Shown one piece after another: positions 44,833 to 57,861 of a stretch of DNA of 64,000 nucleotides. This DNA is from Gibbula magus. Its lineage: Eukaryota; Mollusca; Gastropoda; Trochida; Trochidae. How positions within the stretch are numbered: the first letter of the stretch is position 1; every line of letters begins with the position of its first letter. Location of the stretch: positions 66,267,575-66,331,574 of the forward strand of contig OW388294.1 of the NCBI GenBank assembly GCA_936450465.1. Direction: 5' to 3'. Under the pieces are notes generated by a model. It did no database searches. It was not told where the DNA came from and was given only the letters and a program-made list of their open reading frames with translations. Made by a program: the position numbers and the translations under genes.

Positions 44833-45985
44833 GCCACCAAGGATGTTGATGAACGTATCGGAAAATGGCCAAAATTATCCATGAAATATACACACTTAAT
44901 TGTTTACAGTTTTTTTCGACCCAAAATAAGCCGAGAAATTTCACTAATTAGTAAAGGTGTTTTCCAGTCTAAATATAAAATCTTTGATGTGCTATCTAGA
45001 AGTTGAGGTGATTAAGAGCAATTTTATGGATACACAACTTCTTTATTCTAAGTAGGCGACGTATCGACATAGATACTTATGTCGTTGTCAAGCAGGTGGT
45101 GCAGTTGAACAAATTCCCAGGATTATATGCATGTAGTCATTATACAATAGAGAAGGATGAGAAGATTTTGAGTTGTTATTACAGTAGATAGTCTTGATGT
45201 ACACATATTGAGTAGAAGCCAGAGAGAATGATTAACAGTGTTTATACAGTAGATGAGGTTGATGTACACAGCTTGTTAAGAAGATTAAGTCTAGGTTGAT
45301 GTACACAGCTTGTTAAAGGTACAACCATTGTGTTTCATACAATTTTATTTGGCTTTAATACGCTCCAACTCACCACATGTGCTGTCTACAATACAAATAA
45401 ATTCACTCAGCTTGCATTTTTATCCCCAATCACCAAATATATCATAATTACTAGTTTCCAATTAAAATCGAGTAACATCATTATGCATGTGCATTAACTG
45501 AAACTGCACGTCCCATTTACATGCACAGTAGTTATATGACCCACTTAACATTATCAACCAAAATTTGTTATATTATCTGTTTTAAATAAGATTCCAAAAT
45601 TACGTTTGACTCATTGACGCGCGCCACACGCTGTGCATTGTCCGGTTTTCGATCAGAAATCACTACTTTTACCTTCATATCGTCAATATGCTAAGTCAAC
45701 TATCATTAAAATGATTGTTTTCGGTAACAATCGGTACTTCTCGATAAAGTTACACCATTTATAACGTTTGCAATATGTGACCCCAAACAACACAATGGAT
45801 GTACCTTTAAGGATATTGATTGATTTAACAACATAATTATTGGAGGTAATTAGGATATGAACACCGCAATATAGTGATTGACGATGAGGTAAATATGAAT
45901 ATGAGTTGAGATAAAAGATGTCTCTTGCGATTGCGTTATAAGTATATTTTCCACAAATTGAAACACTAACATCCGTGATGGCTCA
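44833..45985. mobile_element. Non-autonomous transposon (GGATGTTGATG TIR family), copy 2, with nested MITE
   Basis: The left end CCAAGGATGTTGATGAACG and right end CTAACATCCGTGATGGCTC match the element at 20214-21031, as do AAGCCGAGAAATT, TTAGTAAAGGTGTTTTCCAG and GCGTTATAAGTATATTTTC. The middle differs and contains the 498-bp MITE at 45313-45810. No transposase frame. Confidence 0.8.
45313..45810. mobile_element. 498-bp TTAA MITE, intact copy b (inverted), nested
   Basis: TTAA at 45313-45316 and 45807-45810 bound a sequence that is the reverse complement of 37102-37599 with only scattered differences. It is inserted into the larger transposon 44833-45985, so it is the younger of the two. Confidence 0.88.
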
Positions 45986-46518
45986 GCTCTTTAACAAAGA
46001 AGATGAAGCAGACATAAAATATAGACAAAATGTAACACAGTCATCGAAACTAGAACGCATTGACAAACAATTCCATTTAGTATGGAATGAAGGCAAATCC
46101 TCTTTTTTTACATGCAATTATTTTTCAACTTTAATACATCCTTACCAATATTTACAAAGTTTTTTTAATGGACAATTTAATCTGTCTGATACTTGAGAAT
46201 TGAATGTATAACCTTTGGTTGCTATGATGATATGTGATGCCAATAGACTAACTGATCTGTTGCAACCGAGTGTAAAAGTGATATACAGAGAAAGTGCATT
46301 ATAAATGAATGTGTGGTATTTTTCGTAAAATAAACGTGTTTCCAATACGTTCCTTTAACCAATTTAGGTTTAACATAATCATTGTCTGTACATAAAATGT
46401 CACAATCGGAAAGGCTAGTGTGATATAAAATTAAAATCATTGTTGGCAACTGTAATTTGTATCATTGAAATATTTCAATTAACTGTGAGACGAGGAGTTT
46501 TATTTACAGATGAATAGA

Positions 46519-46667
46519 GAATACTACACGAGGTCTCATTAGATACGAATTATACGAAACGAGTGTCCTTCCGACGGTATCTGATCGAGCGAAAGCGAGG
46601 TCAGATACCATAGGAAGGTCACGAGTTTCGTATAATTCGTATCTAATGAGACCGAGTGTGGTATTTT
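46519..46667. repeat. Long foldback palindrome (about 150 bp)
   Basis: The arms GGTCTCATTAGATACGAATT and TACGAAAC on the left are inverted at the right (GTTTCG, AATTCGTATCTAATGAGACC), and inner arms GTCCTTCC...GGTATCTGA continue to a loop GAGCGAAAGCGAGG. It would form one long stem if single-stranded. Non-coding. Confidence 0.85.
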
Positions 46668-46729
46668 ATTTATTACACACGTTTATTATACGCGGATTCG
46701 TCACACACCTTAATTTTATTACCTGTGAT

Positions 46730-48200
46730 AAGGGAAACAATTCGGTGGATACACGTGGGATCGACACTTCGATTTCGGGAATACACGCCGGATCGACAAG
46801 CGGCACGCTTTGATGTAAGGTGTATTTATACAATGGATTAGCCCTAGCGCGTTAATCCCAGCGTGTTGTTTAGTAGTCGATATCAGCTAGTCAGTCACAG
46901 AACACAGTTCACATTTTGATGTGAATTCATTTATGATATCAATTTTACCCTAAAACATATTCACATTTTGAAAGACAGACCACATATAAAATCCAACATA
47001 GGTTAAGAGCCAACCGTTGAGGGTTATGAGAGACTATACAACGTATGAAATACAAGATGAAATATTAATACATTAAAATGGGCTACCGTATTCATCCTAA
47101 TAAACGCCCTCTCCTAATAAACGCCCTCCCAAGCCTTTTTTGACTCGCGGAAAATAACCCCTAATAAACGCCCCCCTTTTGTATCGATTTACCTTACTGA
47201 TGTTTCACTGAAGAAGAGTTTTCAATCTTGCTATCAACCTCTTATGTCCAGTAAAGTGTAAGGTACATGGTATTTCCAGTTCCCCGGCGACTGTCGAATG
47301 TCTGTAAAGATCAGTCACTACATATTCCATGGGACCGCAATGTTTTAAGAAACAGGAAAATGTCTTGCTCAACTCTCTTGAAGATGTCCCACAACTACAG
47401 ATGACGCTAGCACATGCACTGACCGCGAATTTGTCGTGAACGTTATTTTGTCAATGTCTCTCCAACTGTTGGTTCCCAAATATCCCTAGTATAGACATGA
47501 AGTGCCCGAAGTTTGTGACCCGAAGTATAATATACCGGAATTTGTTTTATAAATAAATTGCAAGATTAAACATTGCACAAGGTATCATGTATATTTGTTC
47601 ACATTTCCATTTCAAATTGTGTATCAGTACTGGTTGGAATTTAATACAAATAATAAACTGCGATATTTAACTCTTCTTTACATTTATTTGATAGACTTAT
47701 TTTTGTTTAAAACTCTGAAATAAAATCGAAGTTTTTTTCTTTTCTGGACATCAACAGACATTTTTTTAATAAACGCCCCCTTTTTACGATTTTTTAAAGT
47801 CATTTTGATAAACGCCCCCTTTTCCCAATGTTTTAAACGCCCAGAACTTCTAATACGGCGAATACGCTATACAATATATTAAACTTTATATAAAAAAAGA
47901 GAAGATTTTCGTCGTTATAAAATAAGTCTGCAGGTTTTGGCAACAATACATATAACCTCTGAACTTGACATTGTGAAGTAAAATAATAGAGACACACAAT
48001 GTTGACATATTTCCACAGATAATGTCGACAACTGTTTTCATAAGGGTCAGGATTATCCTTGCGTTAATCCCCCTAAGCCAATCGACTTTTCTCGATTAGG
48101 AGAGGTGCAATACACGCGGGATCGACAATATTTTACCCATTTTTAATCCGCAAACTGAAATTGTCGATCCCACGTGTATGAACCAACAATTCTCTGTAAC
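46730..48200. mobile_element. Inverted-repeat region with CACGTGGGATCGACA motifs and a nested TAATAAACGCCC element
   Basis: GGATACACGTGGGATCGACA at 46747 is matched in inverse by TGTCGATCCCACGTGTATGA near 48163-48182, with the flanking AACAATTC also inverted. Further copies of the motif lie at 46789-46800 and 48110-48123. Nested within, 47085-47875 starts CTACCGTATTCATCCTAATA plus AACGCCC and ends TAAACGCCC ... TAATACGGCGAATACGCTA, an imperfect TIR pair. No transposase-sized ORF. Confidence 0.55.
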
Positions 48201-48904
48201 CGAAACCGGTTTCAATAACCGAATGCGTAATAATTGACGTAAACTGCGCTAGAGCTGACCCGAACGCTTATTTGCAACTCCTATTGCGTATACCTACGAC
48301 GAAATAATGTAGTTCATTAGATTCAGTTGAATAAATCAAAGATGGACTGTAAAAATGAAAAAAATATTTATGCAAATGAACTGTATTTGTTATGTTATGT
48401 TGTGCAAGGTATTATTTTTAATGCAAACATTCACATTAATCTTATAGTCAACTCGCCTCGCCTAGCCTCGCAGTCGGTCGGCTCGCCGCTGAAGAGTCTT
48501 GACTGTTGGCCTAGTTACAAGCGACAGCTGACGTTGTTTATTTGTGACGGGATGTCATTAGATATTACAATTTCCAAGTTTTATATACAATCTACTGAAA
48601 GAATCAAGCAACAGTGCCAAGGTTTGAGGTTTGAATGAACAGCAACAACCGACACGTTATGACTGTAATCGTGGCCTACTGTACGGTACAGTAGAAAGAA
48701 CAGTCGGACAGTGACGTTGTCGACTCGCGATCGGCATGATGTCAACATCGAAGGGCAAGGTCAACGCAGAGTGAAATTGTTTGACTTTGACTAGATTGCA
48801 AGCTGTTCATTACGTCCTTGGCGATGCTTACATGATGTTTGCATTTGACATTCGCCGCATTGGAAACCTTTTCACACCGACAATGAATGTGAGATGTGTC
48901 CGGA
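48201..48904. other. Intergenic stretch, no gene assigned
   Basis: A plus-strand frame of 103 codons at 48327-48638 shows no recognised motif. A CTCGCCTCGCCTAGCCTCGC run is at about 48452-48471. Nothing else is supportable. Confidence 0.4.
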
Positions 48905-49406
48905 TTTCCAGACCACAGGGGTTCGAATCGCTGTTTTGACAATATTTTTCAAAATTCAATATCTCGATTTTTGCTTTCATATACTGTTTATATACGATAC
49001 TGTGAGCTCATATTCCAAATTTGAGCGAAATCGGTTAAGAAATAAAGATTTGGGATAAATATACCCGCTATTGATATAAAGACACAAGGGAGGACACTTG
49101 CTCTACGAACTTCTGATCGAAAACTGGACTGCCAAACTATTCTAACGTTCGGTTCGATCAATCTTTGCTTTCCTCATAAAATGAGGCATTGAACATATAG
49201 ACAAGTATTTTGGCTTTCTGTGAATCCCAACCAATGTCTCCAACTTCACGCCACATTTGACCACTGACCCTCGCAATGACCCAACCCTCCTTTTTGTACA
49301 TATATGTGGACGACATCGGGAAAACATCGGTTTTTCCGGAAATCACACACGTCTCTTCGCAATCGCTCGGAAATAGAAAACGTCTCCCATTGGTCAATTA
49401 TGACAT
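48905..49406. repeat. Left arm of a ~500-bp inverted repeat containing a small conserved ORF
   Basis: This segment is the near-identical reverse complement of 56515-57010. On the minus strand (49397-49158) it holds a 79-codon frame opened by TTG, or a shorter one from the ATG giving MSSTYMYKKEGWVIARVSGQ. I spotted one coding difference between the two arms (Asn versus Asp near the end of the frame). I do not recognise the peptide. It may be a decayed host or transposon exon, or just open by chance within a young duplication. Confidence 0.8.
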
Positions 49407-49544
49407 GTGAGGATATTATTAATGATGTTTTGCCAGTTTGATGGGTTTATATCGGACATACGTATATGTTATGGGTTAGACATTCTTTCGTTGTGAGTGA
49501 TATTATTTAAGGTATTTATTCGACATGCATATGAAGAATCATTG

Positions 49545-52073
49545 TTAAAGGAAGGCTGAAATGAATTATTTTCTATTGAATTCTTAACTGCAATTGGTTC
49601 ATCAGACTATTTTGTGCAAAAAGAAACCAAAAATAAATCCATATGTTGTTCCTATATTAAACTAGAGCGGCTTAAAAACACCCAAAAACATCGTCTGCTT
49701 TTCACCCGTGACCAACAAACCAAAAATGGGGCGGGGCTTAGAGAGTTGGAAGATACCGGAAGTGACGTACGTGAAGGGACGGGGTGTAAACATTCGCTTA
49801 CTATTTACAATGGCAAACACTGGGGAATCGGTCAGTTAATCTGTTATATCTACGCTTTGCAATGATGCCACATCGCTGTTCTGCTGTGTAATCTGTTCGA
49901 GTAATGTTAGTTATCAAGTTTCACTTTACAAATGCACCAAAATATCGTTATATATATCAAATCAAATATAATTGGTATAACTAGTGAGAGACGGTGGATT
50001 CATAGACGTTCGTAGACATAGGATAAATCAATGCTAATGATATATAAGATGACAAAATGAAACCAAGATATGATAATATGAACGAAGTACAGTTTAGACA
50101 ACGAAATCAGATAGTCGGTGTTGTTGTTATTTTTTGTTAGAGATTGTTTGTGTTTAAAATAAAAAAAACAAACGTGAGATAAGCACGCCGGCGAAGTAGA
50201 CCCTATTGTGAGCCATCGACAATAAAAGCACTTCACAACATCCTGTTTTTAAACATCGTTAATCAACCGACAACCTAATTTACTAACTGTACATTACAAA
50301 AATCAAAATAACTCACCACATATTTTAAAACATCAAAAGAATAATACGTCTACGAATCCACCTACGAAACCATCGCATCCCAATGTTACCTTTTACGATT
50401 TAGTTATCACTTATTACACATTAAAACATTCAGAATTTCATAGTTTATAAGATAATGGTTTCAATAAAATGTGTGGTTAATCAAATATAATCAAATAAAC
50501 ATCGTATTAAATTGACAATTCATCAAGAGTGTCAATTAATGTAAGAAACTTACCTTATAACCGTATCCAAAAGGACAATATGAATATCCAAATGCACATT
50601 AGACACAAAATGTAAACCTATAATTCCATCAATGACAGTACTTGGAAACAGAAGATGGTCAAATAATAACCCTCTTTCAGCAAAAGTCTTTTCGCAAATG
50701 GCAAGATAGAAAACCAAATAGTTATGATGATTTTACACTAAAAATAATTCCATTGGTACATTAGATTTAAACAAGAGTTTTTATTGGATAACTTGATAGA
50801 GATATGTTCATTGGCTGAAATTTCTAGACTGAATGTCGCGTTAAGTGTATTGTGTGTCACCAAGACAGGACGTTGGCAATGAACATGACATGCTGGTCAC
50901 CGACTTGTGTTATATAATTAAGTCGGTCCAGTAAACTTGTTATCTGTACAAACATAATTACACTCCTTCCTTCTCACATACTCAGCTTCTTAATTGCGTA
51001 AACTAATGTGCTGTAACAACACTTCTCCCCTTTGATCTGGAAGAAACATCTATATGGTCCGCTAAACTGAGAATTGTGTGTTGATGTGCAGAAGTGACAC
51101 ATAAAAGCTATCAGACTATTAATTAAACCATTTCGTTTTCATTAACGATATGTTCATTAAAATGCTTCTGGTAACATAATTCTTTTATTCGATAATGTTC
51201 GTTGTCTATATCAATCTGTGTATATGTTTAGCGTGCACAATAGAGCAATCTTCATTTAAATTTCATTGAGCTTGTTGACCAAAACAGTTCATTTATTTAT
51301 TCATGAAAGTGAAGTGAAAATGGTTTGCATTCCGTTACATCATATATAGACTATTTTAATTGACAAACTTAAAATACAGTAATCTTTTATATTAAATACA
51401 AAATGTTATTTATAAATCTGCAACGTTGTCTCACTTGTTTGAACAGTCAATCGTTCAGTGTATATGAAGTTATACCTACCATATATATTTATTTATTAAT
51501 ACATACAAAACAAAATTAACATGCCGATTATTCAACATACTTTGATCAATTGATGCTACTTAATCTCTGTTCACCCGATTCCCGCGATAATCTTCTTCCC
51601 TTGTTTCAGTGTCACTTGAACTGTCATACCTTCCCTTCTAGTTCCGCGATTAATTGGTACAAACATACTATACAAAAGCGCAGAATGCACTCTAATAAAG
51701 CACGCCCCGGTTGTTGTAACCATATAAAATCGCTAGTTGAATAGTTTAGTAATCCGTTTATCGAAAATTTGGGTTGTTTTGATGAAGTTTTCTGTCTTAT
51801 ATGAGCAGTTTAAAAGTGGGGAAAACGCGTTAAATTATGATTAGCGGTCATGTAGAGGCTCCTTCACGTACGTCACAGCCCGATACGCTTCAGTGACCAC
51901 CCCCGCCCATTTTCATTCTGGTCGCCGGGGCTTAATTGGGCACTTTTAAAAAAAAGCCGTATATAAGTTATTTATGGGTCGATTTCAAAAATTTAAAATC
52001 TAGCAATTGTCAAATTGAAACCCCTTTTCAACGAATCCGAAAGTGACCATATGTCATTTCATCTAACCTTTAA
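49545..52073. mobile_element. 2.5-kb TTAA-bounded element, tandem copy 1
   Basis: The left end TTAAAGGAAGGCTGAAATGA and right end TCATTTCATCTAACCTTTAA are imperfect TIRs, with TTAA at each edge. Subterminal inverted motifs GTGACGTACGTGAAGG (about 49760) and CCTTCACGTACGTCAC (about 51862) lie inside. The largest frames are under 90 codons and show no transposase motifs, so it is non-autonomous. The next copy begins at the same TTAA (52070-52073). Confidence 0.88.
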
Positions 52074-54598
52074 AGGAAGGCTGAAATGAATTATTTTCTA
52101 TTGAATTCTTAACTGCAATTGGTTCATCAGACTATTTTGTGCAAAAAGAAACCAAAAATAAATCCATATGTTGTTCCTATATTAAACTAGAGCGGCTTAA
52201 AAACACCCAAAAACATCGTCTGCTTTTCACCCGTGACCAACAAACCAAAAATGGGGCGGGGCTTAGAGAGTTGGAAGATACCGGAAGTGACGTACGTGAA
52301 GGGACGGGGTGTAAACATTCGCTTACTATTTACAATGGCAAACACTGGGGAATCGGTCAGTTAATCTGTTATATCTACGCTTTGCAATGATGCCACATCG
52401 CTGTTCTGCTGTGTAATCTGTTCGAGTAATGTTAGTTATCAAGTTTCACTTTACAAATGCACCAAAATATCGTTATATATATCAAATCAAATATAATTGG
52501 TATAACTAGTGAGAGACGGTGGATTCATAGACGTTCGTAGACATAGGATAAATCAATGCTAATGATATATAAGATGACAAAATGAAACCAAGATATGATA
52601 ATATGAACGAAGTACAGTTTAGACAACGAAATCAGATAGTCGGTGTTGTTGTTATTTTTTGTTAGAGATTGTTTGTGTTTAAAATAAAAAAAACAAACGT
52701 GAGATAAGCACGCCGGCGAAGTAGACCCTATTGTGAGCCATCGACAATAAAAGCACTTCACAACATCCTGTTTTTAAACATCGTTAATCAACCGACAACC
52801 TAATTTACTAACTGTACATTACAAAAATCAAAATAACTCACCACATATTTTAAAACATCAAAAGAATAATACGTCTACGAATCCACCTACGAAACCATCG
52901 CATCCCAATGTTACCTTTTACGATTTAGTTATCACTTATTACACATTAAAACATTCAGAATTTCATAGTTTATAAGATAATGGTTTCAATAAAATGTGTG
53001 GTTAATCAAATATAATCAAATAAACATCGTATTAAATTGACAATTCATCAAGAGTGTCAATTAATGTAAGAAACTTACCTTATAACCGTATCCAAAAGGA
53101 CAATATGAATATCCAAATGCACATTAGACACAAAATGTAAACCTATAATTCCATCAATGACAGTACTTGGAAACAGAAGATGGTCAAATAATAACCCTCT
53201 TTCAGCAAAAGTCTTTTCGCAAATGGCAAGATAGAAAACCAAATAGTTATGATGATTTTACACTAAAAATAATTCCATTGGTACATTAGATTTAAACAAG
53301 AGTTTTTATTGGATAACTTGATAGAGATATGTTCATTGGCTGAAATTTCTAGACTGAATGTCGCGTTAAGTGTATTGTGTGTCACCAAGACAGGACGTTG
53401 GCAATGAACATGACATGCTGGTCACCGACTTGTGTTATATAATTAAGTCGGTCCAGTAAACTTGTTATCTGTACAAACATAATTACACTCCTTCCTTCTC
53501 ACATACTCAGCTTTTTAATTGCGTAAACTAATGTGCTGTAACAACACTTCTCCCCTTTGATCTGGAAGAAACATCTATATGGTCCGCTAAACTGAGAATT
53601 GTGTGTTGATGTGCAGAAGTGACACATAAAAGCTATCAGACTATTAATTAAACCATTTCGTTTTCATTAACGATATGTTCATTAAAATGCTTCTGGTAAC
53701 ATAATTCTTTTATTCGATAATGTTCGTTGTCTATATCAATCTGTGTATATGTTTAGCGTGCACAATAGAGCAATCTTCATTTAAATTTCATTGAGCTTGT
53801 TGACCAAAACAGTTCATTTATTTATTCATGAAAGTGAAGTGAAAATGGTTTGCATTCCGTTACATCATATATAGACTATTTTAATTGACAAACTTAAAAT
53901 ACAGTAATCTTTTATATTAAATACAAAATGTTATTTATAAATCTGCAACGTTGTCTCACTTGTTTGAACAGTCAATCGTTCAGTGTATATGAAGTTATAC
54001 CTACCATATATATTTATTTATTAATACATACAAAACAAAATTAACATGCCGATTATTCAACATACTTTGATCAATTGATGCTACTTAATCTCTGTTCACC
54101 CGATTCCCGCGATAATCTTCTTCCCTTGTTTCAGTGTCACTTGAACTGTCATACCTTCCCTTCTAGTTCCGCGATTAATTGGTACAAACATACTATACAA
54201 AAGCGCAGAATGCACTCTAATAAAGCACGCCCCGGTTGTTGTAACCATATAAAATCGCTAGTTGAATAGTTTAGTAATCCGTTTATCGAAAATTTGGGTT
54301 GTTTTGATGAAGTTTTCTGTCTTATATGAGCAGTTTAAAAGTGGGGAAAACGCGTTAAATTATGATTAGCGGTCATGTAGAGGCTCCTTCACGTACGTCA
54401 CAGCCCGATACGCTTCAGTGACCACCCCCGCCCATTTTCATTCTGGTCGCCGGGGCTTAATTGGGCACTTTTAAAAAAAAGCCGTATATAAGTTATTTAT
54501 GGGTCGATTTCAAAAATTTAAAATCTAGCAATTGTCAAATTGAAACCCCTTTTCAACGAATCCGAAAGTGACCATATGTCATTTCATCTAACCTTTAA
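52070..54598. mobile_element. 2.5-kb TTAA-bounded element, tandem copy 2
   Basis: Offset by exactly 2525 bp from copy 1 along its whole length; I noticed a single base difference (CTTCTTAATT at 50995 versus CTTTTTAATT at 53520). The three small ORFs occur identically in both copies. The copy ends at TTAA 54595-54598. Confidence 0.9.
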
Positions 54599-54679
54599 AG
54601 TTCGTAGCAACTGTCCACGCACATCTCCGATGTGTCAGGTTTACTCTCTCAGAACTTAATAGCTTAGGTCCATTTTTCA

Positions 54680-55080
54680 TCAACAGTGTGTTGTGAGAAA
54701 CATTAAAAATCAAATTACCTTTTGATACTAATAAAGAAAGGTAGTGGTATTATGGTTGTGTGAAATACTTTGTGTTTTATGGTAAAATATCATCTGCTCT
54801 ACAACCTTATATAAATAAGTATGTCATAAAAAAATTCAATTTCCAGTAAAGAGTTATCTCCCTTTGCCAATACTGTTCATGTGTTGTGAGAAACATTAAA
54901 AATCAAATTACTTTTGGATACTAATAAAGAAAGGTAATGGTATTATGATTGTGTGAAATAGTTTATGTTTTATGGTATATCTTTTAACTGCTCTGCAACC
55001 TTATATGAAAGAATTATGTACTGATATTTCAATTTACCCAGTAAGGAGTTATCTCCCTTTGCCAATACTTTTCATAAATA
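54680..55080. repeat. 193-bp tandem duplication
   Basis: TGTGTTGTGAGAAACATTAA at 54687 recurs at 54880, followed in both by AAATCAAATTAC, AATAAAGAAAGGTA and an AGTTATCTCCCTTTGCCAAT block. Two diverged copies; non-coding. Confidence 0.85.
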
Positions 55081-55975
55081 TTCAACTTCCAGCATCAAAG
55101 TACTCAGAAAATAGGTCCATCACACTTATTTTTTGTTCATCATATATTATTCTTCAGCGGTACGTTTTCTACAAGTTTTATCATGTTTGGTTCATTATCA
55201 TTAATTTTTATTCTTGAACAGGACTTTTGAAGAAAATATATAAATAAATGTGAACCAGAAAATACAGTTGGGACGCGTCATGTTTTGAAATTACAATCTC
55301 TTTGAAAAAATGCTCGTTCCAATCAATGTAATAATGACTGGCCATTTTAATCCAAAACAGTACATATTTATGATTTAGAGAAACATCATATTCTGTGACA
55401 GTCGATTCTATTATAAAATTCAACAGTCCAACTATACTTTTGAAATTACCAGTGCTATTGTGTTTATCAGTTTTCAGTCTTTATTCATATGTATTTTCAT
55501 GTTTTGGGATTTGTTGAAGTTAAAATGTAAATCAACTGATCTAGAATTTTCTTGTATTTAAATTCAATGTATTGAATTCAGAAATATTCCTTAAGAATAC
55601 GAACTACTTTTAAGTTCATTTAATGCAAGTTTTACTGTATATATTACATTTTTTTTAAACATATCAATATTACCGTTTTACCAATGCCATAAATCATGGG
55701 AAAATATGGTCCCATAACAATTCACCCTTGACTGCCCCAACTACTTGTTATATATTTTGCTTGATAAATTAAATTAGAAATGGATAATCGTTTTTAAACA
55801 CGTATTTTTAATTAGAACATAAGTCAATTATAATTGAAGTGTAATGCAGGTTTAAAAAAAAAATTATGAAATAAATTTGTACCCTGCCTCTAATTATTGC
55901 TTGTTGATCCATTTCCAACTATTGAAAAAACAAACAGATGTTTGTCAACACTGGTGTTTGTGACTATTTTAATGG
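55081..55975. other. AT-rich intergenic stretch, nothing recognised
   Basis: About 900 bases with only short chance frames on both strands and no identifiable repeat, RNA or exon. Confidence 0.45.
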
Positions 55976-56030
55976 TATCCCCCCCCCCCCCCCCCCCCCT
56001 CTTTCAAAATTCCTGGATCCGCCACTGCAT
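55976..56030. mobile_element. Poly-C tract next to a transposon-end-like GGATCCGCCACTG
   Basis: A run of about 21 C is followed by TCTTTCAAAATTCCTGGATC and CGCCACTGCA. The sequence CAGTGGCGGATCCAGG with a neighbouring homopolymer resembles the terminal inverted repeat of widespread hAT-like MITEs (family recognised from general knowledge). No second end is found nearby, so it is a solo end. Confidence 0.45.
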
Positions 56031-56514
56031 TTCCTAAATCAAAGTAATGAAACTTTACTGAATAAACGTAGAATTGCAATGGAAATGGAAGTGAATGTTG
56101 GCATAATATCATTGAACTGAGAGTGAGATCAAATAACGTGACAGTGAACGGACACAATGTTTATAAAAAATATTATTTTCATGGGAAGTGGTGCTTATAT
56201 AGTTTGTAAATAGGATCGGATACATTTATTTACGATCGTTGCCTATCAATCGGCACGATGGTCATTGTATGTTCGTCATTCCACATTTGCAATATTTCCG
56301 CATTCGATTTACGGTGCAACAAAAATAATTGCTTGTCACATATGTTTAACATTTATCGAACTAATAATTAGAAAACTTAATGATTTATTTCATTATTTCA
56401 TTCCAAAGTTCCGTTTCGCAGACAATAACTGACCAAATCATTCGGAATGTAAGTGACTCGCCTTGGCCAAACTGGTAACAGTTATCTCCCTTGAGTAAGG
56501 GGCGTGGTTAACTG

Positions 56515-57010
56515 ACGTCATAATTGACCAATGGGAGACGTTTTCTATTTCCGAGCGATTGCGAAGAGACGTGTGTGATTTCCGGAAAAACCGATGTTTT
56601 CCCGATGTCGTCCACATATATGTACAAAAAGGAGGGTTGGGTCATTGCGAGGGTCAGTGGTCAAATGTGGCGTGAAGTTGGAGACATTGGTTGGGATTCA
56701 CAGAAAGCCAAAATACTTGTCTATATGTTCGATGCCTCATTTTATGAGGAAAGCAAAGATTGATCGAACCGAACGTTAGAATAGTTTGGCAGTCCAGTTT
56801 TCGATCAGAAGTTCGTAGAGCAAGTGTCCTCCCTTGTGTCTTTATATCAATAGCGGGTATATTTATCCCAAATCTTTATTTCTTAACCGATTTCGCTCAA
56901 ATTTGGAATATGAGCTCACAGTATCGTATATAAACAGTATATGAAAGCAAAAATCGAGATTTTGAATTTTGAAAAATATTGTCAAAACAGCGATTCGAAC
57001 CCCTGTGTTC
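56515..57010. repeat. Right arm of the ~500-bp inverted repeat with small conserved ORF
   Basis: Near-identical reverse complement of 48905-49406. The plus-strand frame 56524-56763 encodes the same 79-residue peptide with one substitution. Immediately inside the arm lie GAGTAAGGGGCGTGG and a TGACGTCA palindrome at 56513-56520, absent from the other arm, which could be promoter-like. Confidence 0.8.
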
Positions 57011-57861
57011 CAGACAACCATTGAACTGTAAGTAAATACGGCGCGTTTGCCGATAGTTACAGCTGTTCGCGATATCAATGCTGCATACTGGCCAAATGTG
57101 GAAGATTCTAATAACATTCACAATCTATGTTGACGCATATATCTAGCATATATTGTAAAGTTGTGAACATGAAATGTTACGTGTTTGTTTTTAATTCAAA
57201 AGTAGTTCCGTTTCAACTTGACCCTAACTGAGAGGTCATTGGTTAACCAATCAGATCGTTGGAATGCGGGGTCACTTCGTTACGACACAGGTCAACGTGA
57301 TACGACACACGTGTGACGTACGAGATTATTATGTTACTAGTTGTACGTTCACCACGTGTGTAATAATTGATTGAACGTGAATGCGAAAAACGTGACATTT
57401 GTATCATATTTTTTTTAAAATGAGAAAACGTATATATTGATAAAATATCCTCAACGTTAGACATAATTTTCATTACTTGTCATTTAGACAGTGAACAAAT
57501 GTAACATTGTATCTTACCCATATGGGAAGAAAGACACAGGGTAATATATTTTCTGTAAGTCACACGGGAGTTACACCTTTTCCTGGCTTTTGATTGGCTG
57601 CTACAGAAAATAAACTTTTTCATTGGTTGCCGGAACTACTTCATTCATCTTTTCAGTTCATTCACTATTTTTTACACTCAAACTCTCTTCTACACGAGAA
57701 CAAGGAAAACGTAACCAAATGTACATTTATTTTTTATTAGCGATAAAGACGTTTCTATTATATCTACACACTTGTTGATAATATTTTAGAAAAACAAAAA
57801 AATACTTTGTTTAATGAGGTAAGATAATTCGTCTGCTAATGAGTTGCCGATGTAAACAAAC
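57011..57861. other. Intergenic stretch, no gene assigned
   Basis: About 850 bases with small frames only. The final part upstream of 57862 becomes slightly richer in CG dinucleotides. Confidence 0.4.

Noticed and set aside
49614..49865. 83-residue ORF in the 2.5-kb element as a transposase fragment
   Set aside because: No DDE-type motif or domain is recognisable, and it is intact in both copies simply because the copies are nearly identical.
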